A stretch of DNA of 10,710 bases, from NCBI GenBank assembly GCA_938016505.1, contig CALLWN010000148.1:1-10710 (forward strand), in the 5' to 3' direction. The number at the start of each line of letters is the position of its first letter. Position 1 is the first letter of the stretch. Below, in pieces: positions 7,368-10,710 of this stretch. The DNA is from an uncultured Sphingomonadaceae bacterium (GTDB lineage Bacteria; Pseudomonadota; Alphaproteobacteria; Sphingomonadales; Sphingomonadaceae). Position numbers and translations under genes: made by a program. Under the pieces are notes generated by a model that saw nothing but the letters and a program-made list of their open reading frames with translations, made no database searches and was not told the DNA's origin.

Positions 7368-8770
7368 GCCGCCGGCCGCCAATGGCAGTGGAAGCCGCCG
7401 GGCACCCGGGCCGGCATGTGCACCCGGGCGACCGGCCCCGCCGCCACGTTGCGGGCATCGAGGACGGCGAGGACGCTCGCGTTCCTGTGGCTGTCCCAGA
7501 CAAGCGCCAGCAACCAGCCCTCGCCCTCGCCGGGACCCTCGGGCACGAACACCGGCTCGCCGCAATAGGCCCCCTCGCCGAACGAGAAGGCATCCCGCGC
7601 GCCGGTCTCGACGTCGATGACGGCAATCTGGTCGAACCCGTCGATCCGGCCCGCGGTCGGCTTTGCCGTGCCGTTCACGAAGGCCTTGCGATAGCGCCGG
7701 CCCTGGAACCGATCGTCGATCCGGGGGAACTGGATGTCGAGCCCGTCAATCTCTTCCTCGCGGAAATTGCCATTGCCACCGATCCGCCAGCGCTTGAGCG
7801 TGAAGCGGGTGTCCTGGTGCGAGGGAAGCGTGCCATCGGCCGACGGCATCAGCGGCGCACGCTTCGAGCCGGCGACGTCGACCACCACGTCCTGGCCATC
7901 ATCGAAGCTGCCGGCGACATGGAAGGCGAAGGTGGGGTCGGTCTCGAACCAGCGCACCTCGTCGCCGCCGTTGCCGCCCTTGGGCATGACCCCGAAGGCC
8001 GCCGGGCGGTCATCCTCCCAGGCGGCCACCGGCAGCCCCTTCATCGCCCGCTCCATCGAGATGACGACGGGAAGGCAGGGAAAGACGACATGGGCATCGG
8101 TCAGCGCGAAGTCATGCATCATCGAGGGGTAGGGCTGGTCGAGCCAGGCGGTGTGGCGCTTGTGTCCGGCCGCATCGATCACGTCGTAGCGGATGGCAGT
8201 CGAGCCCGGGCCCCTGGCGCCGCAGCCGAAGGCGTGGAGCGCGCCATCGGCCGGGTCGGTCTTGGGATGGGCCGTGAACGGGCCGGTCACCGTGCCCCCG
8301 AAGGTCTCATAGCCCTTGGTCTCGAGGGTTACCGGGTCCATCGCTGTCGGCGGGCAGCCTTCCATCAATGCGTAGAGCGCGCCCGCGTGCGGCCAGATAT
8401 GGGTGTTGGCGGTGTTGTAGTCGGCCGGGCTGACGGAGGGATCGTTGAAGCGCGGGTTGCCGAACACGCCGAACAGCCGGCGGCCGGCCGCGCGCTCGAG
8501 CTCATATTTGCGGGTGCGCACATGGCGGTTGCGCAGTTGGGCGCGACCGTCGCCAAGGCGGATCGCGTAGATCATGCCGTCGCCGTCGAACACATGGTAG
8601 CGATCGCCCTCCATGGGCGGATAAAGCGGATCAGGCCCGTTCCGATAGAAGGTGCCGGCAAGCCCCTGGGGAAGCCTGCCCTCGATCACGAGGTCGGGCG
8701 CGTCCATCTCGGCGCCGAAGGGCGGGTAATAGCCCTTGAGATAGGGATGGTCGGGGAAGGGCTGGGTCAT
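7364..8770 (-). CDS. Carotenoid cleavage oxygenase (RPE65/lignostilbene dioxygenase family)
   Basis: A 468-residue non-heme iron oxygenase of the carotenoid oxygenase family, which cleaves C=C bonds in carotenoids, apocarotenoids or stilbenes. The N-terminal region has GTFYRNGPDPLY (39-50) and HVFDGDGMIYAI (59-70), both family hallmarks. All four iron-ligand histidines are visible: H168 in TAHPKTDP, H219 in SMMHDFALT, H284 in FAFHVAGSFDDG and H461 in GGFHCHW at the C terminus. Length is normal. Start ATG 8770 has GGAGG four bases upstream; an in-frame TTG seven codons earlier is less likely. There is no signal peptide. It heads a unit with SnoaL-like and crotonase genes, connected by 4-base overlaps, so its product may enter CoA-dependent degradation. 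No carotenoid synthesis genes are visible, so a plant- or lignin-derived substrate is as possible as a native carotenoid. Confidence 0.93.
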   Translation of the reverse strand: MTQPFPDHPYLKGYYPPFGAEMDAPDLVIEGRLPQGLAGTFYRNGPDPLYPPMEGDRYHVFDGDGMIYAIRLGDGRAQLRNRHVRTRKYELERAAGRRLFGVFGNPRFNDPSVSPADYNTANTHIWPHAGALYALMEGCPPTAMDPVTLETKGYETFGGTVTGPFTAHPKTDPADGALHAFGCGARGPGSTAIRYDVIDAAGHKRHTAWLDQPYPSMMHDFALTDAHVVFPCLPVVISMERAMKGLPVAAWEDDRPAAFGVMPKGGNGGDEVRWFETDPTFAFHVAGSFDDGQDVVVDVAGSKRAPLMPSADGTLPSHQDTRFTLKRWRIGGNGNFREEEIDGLDIQFPRIDDRFQGRRYRKAFVNGTAKPTAGRIDGFDQIAVIDVETGARDAFSFGEGAYCGEPVFVPEGPGEGEGWLLALVWDSHRNASVLAVLDARNVAAGPVARVHMPARVPGGFHCHWRPAA

Positions 8771-8848
8771 GGGGCCTCCGTCTCGCGCCAAAGGGCACGC
8801 TTCGCCCCATGGCCTAGCACGGGCGCAACGCGACGGAAGCTCTCGAAA
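8771..8848. promoter_or_regulatory. Gap between pterin dehydratase and carotenoid oxygenase genes
   Basis: The 78 bases between the two minus-strand genes hold a GCTAGGCC element (minus strand, 8818-8811), about 40 bases before the oxygenase ATG, in a position suitable for a -10 box. The -35 region is weak and there is no clear terminator. The oxygenase unit may thus have its own promoter or be read through from the upstream gene. Confidence 0.3.
8775..8779 (-). promoter_or_regulatory. Ribosome binding site deciding the carotenoid oxygenase start
   Basis: GGAGG on the minus strand lies four bases before the ATG at 8770, favouring it over the in-frame TTG at 8791. Confidence 0.55.
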
Positions 8849-9130
8849 CTAGAGGAGGGCGTCGATGGCCCTTGCCAGCGCCACGTCGCGGGCCGAGAGC
8901 CCGCCGGCATCGTGGGTGGAAAGACCGATTTCGACCCGGTTCCAGACATTCGACCACTCCGGGTGGTGATCGTGGCGTTCAGCGAGCAGTGCCACGCGGG
9001 TCATGAAGGCGAACGCCTCGCTGAAATCGCGGAAGCGGAAACTGCGGCGCAGATGCTCACCATCGAGCGTCCACCCCGGCAGTTCGCCCGAAAGCGCGGC
9101 GCGCGCGGCCGCATCCAGCTTCTCGACCAT
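8849..9130 (-). CDS. phhB: Pterin-4a-carbinolamine dehydratase
   Basis: A 93-residue protein of the usual length for this family. It dehydrates 4a-hydroxytetrahydropterin, recycling the cofactor of aromatic amino acid hydroxylases; some bacterial members have other pterin-related roles, including one with molybdopterin. The signature HDHHPEW lies at 53-59 (H55, H56, P57), followed by [20 protein letters not shown] and a C-terminal helix with DVALARAID. The start ATG at 9130 has GGAGGA six bases upstream. No phenylalanine hydroxylase gene is in the window, so the partner is unknown. The start codon is only 28 bases from the start of the divergent metallopeptidase gene. Its TAG stop is part of a CTAG. 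Confidence 0.93.
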   Translation of the reverse strand: MVEKLDAAARAALSGELPGWTLDGEHLRRSFRFRDFSEAFAFMTRVALLAERHDHHPEWSNVWNRVEIGLSTHDAGGLSARDVALARAIDALL

Positions 9131-9158
9131 GGCTCATCCTCCGGCTAGGAGCGCAAAC
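9131..9158. promoter_or_regulatory. 28-base divergent start region with back-to-back ribosome binding sites
   Basis: Minus-strand GGAGGA (9142-9137) serves the pterin dehydratase, and plus-strand AGGAG (9147-9151), seven bases before the ATG at 9159, serves the metallopeptidase. There is no room for two ordinary promoters, so promoters must sit inside the opposite coding sequences and the transcripts probably overlap at their 5' ends. Confidence 0.6.
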
Positions 9159-9557
9159 ATGGCAACCATGGCACCAAGTGCTGGGGAAATCGAGGCGCTT
9201 GCGCTGGCAGCAGTGGAGCGGCTCCCGCCGCTGTTCCGCGCGCACCTTGCCCATGTCGTGCTCCACGTCACCGACTTTCCCGACGACGAGGTGATGGAGG
9301 CGATGGCGCTCGACAGCCCGTTCGACATTCTCGGCCTCTACCAGGGCCACCCGGTCGGCTCGGAGGGGGCGGAGGCGACCGGGCGCATGCCGCCGGCGAT
9401 CTTCCTCTACCGCCGGCCACTGCTCGACGCCTGGGCCGACGGCGAGGACAGCCTCGAGGCGCTGGTGACCCACGTGCTCGTCCACGAGGTTGGCCATCAT
9501 TTCGGCCTCTCCGATGCCGACATGGAAGCGATCGAGGCGGCGGCAGCCGCGGACTAG
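9159..9557 (+). CDS. Minimal zincin-like metallopeptidase family protein (PF06262-type)
   Basis: A 132-residue protein with the zinc-binding motif HEVGHHFGLSD (109-119). This fits HExxHxxGxxD, with H109 and H113 as ligands, E110 as the catalytic base and D119 as a likely third ligand. The motif lies near the C terminus after the helix SLEALVTHVLV, as in the short COG3824 metallopeptidase family. FDILGLYQGHPVG (55-67) and PPAIFLYRRPLLD (78-90) are conserved strands of that family. No signal peptide is present. Function in cells is poorly known. The start at 9159 is chosen for AGGAG seven bases upstream; a second ATG (9168) is possible. The stop TAG (9555-9557) lies in a CTAG shared with the opposing sirtuin stop. 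Confidence 0.88.
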   Translation: MATMAPSAGEIEALALAAVERLPPLFRAHLAHVVLHVTDFPDDEVMEAMALDSPFDILGLYQGHPVGSEGAEATGRMPPAIFLYRRPLLDAWADGEDSLEALVTHVLVHEVGHHFGLSDADMEAIEAAAAAD

Positions 9558-10252
9558 GCGAGCAGTTCGTCGACCAGCGCCGGGACGAGGGTTCCCGCCC
9601 GGCCCAGCCGGCTCTCGTGGAACCGGGCCGACATGGCGGATGGATCGAGGTTGAGCTCGAGCGTGCGGGCGCCGGCCTCGCGCGCCGTCTCGACGAAGCC
9701 GGCGGCCGGATACACCTGCCCCGACGTCCCGATGGCGACGAACAGGTCGCAGCGGGCGAGCGAGCGCAGGATCCGGTTCATCGCGTAGGGCATCTCGCCG
9801 AACCAGACGATGTCGGGGCGAAGCTGCGGAGCGCCGCAGGCCGGGCAGGGCGGAAAGCTTCCGAGCGGCCCCTGCCAGCGGTGGCGCGTGTCACAGGCGG
9901 TGCACCAGGCCGAGAGGAGCTCGCCATGCATGTGCACGAGCCGGAGGGCGCCGCCGCGTTCGTGGAGGTCATCGACATTCTGGGTGACGATCAGAAGTTC
10001 GCCCGGCCATGCCGAATCGAGCCGGCCAAGCGCGATATGCGCAGCGTTGGGCGCAACGTCGGCGAGGCGGGCCCGGCGCGCGTCGTAGAAGGCCTGCACC
10101 AGCGCCGGGTTGCGGGCAAAGGCCTCGGGCGTTGCGACATCCTCGACCCGGTGGCCTTCCCACAGGCCATCTGGCCCGCGAAATGTGGGCACCCCCGATT
10201 CGGCCGAAATCCCGGCTCCGGTCAGGATGACGATGCGCGACTGACGGTCCAT
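9554..10252 (-). CDS. cobB: NAD-dependent protein deacylase, Sir2/CobB family (class III type)
   Basis: A 232-residue sirtuin that removes acyl groups from lysines using NAD. Visible motifs are ILTGAGISAESGVPTFRG (9-26, NAD binding), TQNVDDLH (90-97), VHMHGEL with catalytic H109, zinc ligands C117/C120 and C136/C139, PDIVWFGEMP (146-155) and VAIGTSGQVYPAAG (172-185). Y56 and R59 in AFYDARRA form the Y-x-x-R pair that marks class III enzymes preferring succinyl or malonyl lysine (as in SIRT5 and E. coli CobB), so desuccinylase activity is likely in addition to deacetylation. Start ATG at 10252 fits the usual short bacterial form. There is no good ribosome site; the open extension to 10651 is antisense to dapB and rejected. 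The gene is divergent from dapB, with the start 87 bases away. Confidence 0.93.
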   Translation of the reverse strand: MDRQSRIVILTGAGISAESGVPTFRGPDGLWEGHRVEDVATPEAFARNPALVQAFYDARRARLADVAPNAAHIALGRLDSAWPGELLIVTQNVDDLHERGGALRLVHMHGELLSAWCTACDTRHRWQGPLGSFPPCPACGAPQLRPDIVWFGEMPYAMNRILRSLARCDLFVAIGTSGQVYPAAGFVETAREAGARTLELNLDPSAMSARFHESRLGRAGTLVPALVDELLA

Positions 10253-10270
10253 GGCGGATAAGGCTAGACC
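10241..10270 (+). promoter_or_regulatory. Candidate sigma-70-type promoter for dapB
   Basis: CTGACGG (10241-10247) resembles TTGACGS and GCTAGACC (10263-10270) matches seven of eight positions of the Caulobacter-type -10 consensus GCTANAWC. With hexamers CTGACG and TAGACC the spacer is 18 bases. Transcription would begin near 10277, leaving a leader of about 60 bases that contains the inverted repeat at 10283-10310. The -35 element lies inside the start of the divergent sirtuin gene. Consensus-based only. Confidence 0.35.
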
Positions 10271-10282
10271 ATGGCGTGGAAT

Positions 10283-10310
10283 GCGCAACGCTCCTTCGCC
10301 GGGGTTGCGC
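10283..10310. repeat. Inverted repeat between the sirtuin and dapB genes
   Basis: Seven-base perfect arms GCGCAAC (10283-10289) and GTTGCGC (10304-10310) flank a 14-base loop. It lies downstream of the candidate dapB promoter and 29 bases before the dapB ATG. It could be an operator, or a leader hairpin, or chance. Confidence 0.35.
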
Positions 10311-10339
10311 TTAACGCATGGCTGGCCGAGGAAAGGACC

Positions 10340-10710
10340 ATGCGCGGAGAGAAACTGGCAATTGGGGTGCTGGGTGCAGGCGGACGCATGGGGCGTGCGG
10401 TCATCGACGCCGTGCGGGCCGCCGGTGATCTGGTGCTCGCCGGCGGGGTCGAGCGCCCCGGCCATCCAGCCTGCGGGACGCCGCTGGGCGGCGGGCTGGT
10501 GGTGACCGCCAATGTCGCACCGGTCGCCCACCAGGCGGACGTGCTCATCGACTTCACCTCGCCTGCCGCGCTCGGCGAGACGCTGAGGGCGGCCGAAGAC
10601 GCGGGCTGTGCGCTCGTGATCGGGACGACCGGGCTGTCGGCTGCCGATCATGCGGCGATCGATGCAGCGGCCGCGACCATCGCCGTCCTGCAGGCCGCGA
10701 ACACCTCGCT
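10340..10710 (+). CDS. dapB: 4-hydroxy-tetrahydrodipicolinate reductase, N-terminal part (3' truncated by window)
   Basis: The first 123 codons of DapB are present; the gene runs off the window. DapB reduces 4-hydroxy-tetrahydrodipicolinate with NAD(P)H in the cytoplasm, in the lysine and diaminopimelate pathway that also supplies peptidoglycan. Visible motifs are the nucleotide-binding GVLGAGGRMGRAV (9-21), VLIDFTSPAAL (68-78), VIGTTGLS (93-100) and QAANTSL at the window end, corresponding to the conserved (A/P)NxS(L/V)G segment before the substrate-binding domain. The start ATG at 10340 is preceded by GAGG eight bases upstream (10328-10331). The gene is divergent from the sirtuin. I rely on the motifs alone, because the catalytic domain lies outside the window. 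Confidence 0.95.
   Translation, partial: MRGEKLAIGVLGAGGRMGRAVIDAVRAAGDLVLAGGVERPGHPACGTPLGGGLVVTANVAPVAHQADVLIDFTSPAALGETLRAAEDAGCALVIGTTGLSAADHAAIDAAAATIAVLQAANTS

Noticed and set aside
7187..9148. Long plus-strand open frame (about 650 codons) opposite the carotenoid oxygenase and pterin dehydratase
   Set aside because: It is antisense to two genes with clear catalytic motifs, its translation resembles no family, and long shadow frames are common at this G+C content.
9144..9151. GCTAGGAG as a -10 box for the metallopeptidase
   Set aside because: It overlaps the ribosome site of that gene and would leave almost no leader, so a role as the ribosome site is more likely.
10253..10651. Upstream extension of the sirtuin into dapB
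   Set aside because: It is antisense to dapB, and the sirtuin motif block begins seven residues after the ATG at 10252, as in normal short bacterial sirtuins.
1..10710. Defence system, CRISPR, prophage, transposon or toxin-antitoxin
   Set aside because: No recognisable components, direct repeats, terminal inverted repeats or integrase-like genes were found; all thirteen genes belong to common metabolic or chaperone-type families.

Overview
The window is GC-rich (about two thirds G+C by eye) and densely packed with thirteen protein genes, two of them cut by the window edges. I see no RNA genes, insertion sequences or CRISPR arrays. Gene content points to an alphaproteobacterium, possibly Sphingomonadales or a relative. 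The clues are a PhoX-type phosphatase, a BciB/FrhB-type flavo-iron-sulfur protein, a divergent D-aminoacylase-like amidohydrolase, a carotenoid oxygenase grouped with a SnoaL-like protein and a crotonase, and GCTAG-type -10 candidates. That placement is inference from protein style, not from a marker gene.

Layout. Positions 2-607 (+) hold the C-terminal third or so of a PhoX/DUF839 protein. Positions 3562-604 (-) hold a two-gene unit: an N-acyl-D-amino-acid deacylase-like amidohydrolase, then a BciB-like reductase. Positions 3643-6166 (+) hold a tight three-gene unit: a class I methyltransferase, a zinc-free MDR oxidoreductase and a DsbA/FrnE-like thioredoxin-fold protein. Positions 8770-6163 (-) hold a translationally coupled unit: a carotenoid cleavage oxygenase, a SnoaL/NTF2-like protein and an enoyl-CoA hydratase/isomerase. 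A pterin-4a-carbinolamine dehydratase (9130-8849, -) lies upstream of it. Positions 9159-9557 (+) hold a minimal zincin metallopeptidase. Positions 10252-9554 (-) hold a class III-type sirtuin. From 10340 (+) dapB begins and runs off the end.

How the genes relate. The carotenoid oxygenase unit is the best candidate for a small catabolic pathway: oxidative C=C cleavage of an apocarotenoid or stilbene-like compound, with CoA-linked chemistry downstream. The plus-strand methyltransferase/MDR/DsbA unit is coupled but its substrate cannot be named. The remaining genes are housekeeping or single-function genes.

The most distinctive feature is architectural. All three convergent gene pairs end on a shared CTAG tetranucleotide that supplies TAG stops to both strands. 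One divergent pair has only 28 bases between start codons. Every CTAG I could find lies at a stop codon or between genes. I found no convincing evidence of a novel defence or mobile system; this reads as an ordinary, very compact chromosomal region.
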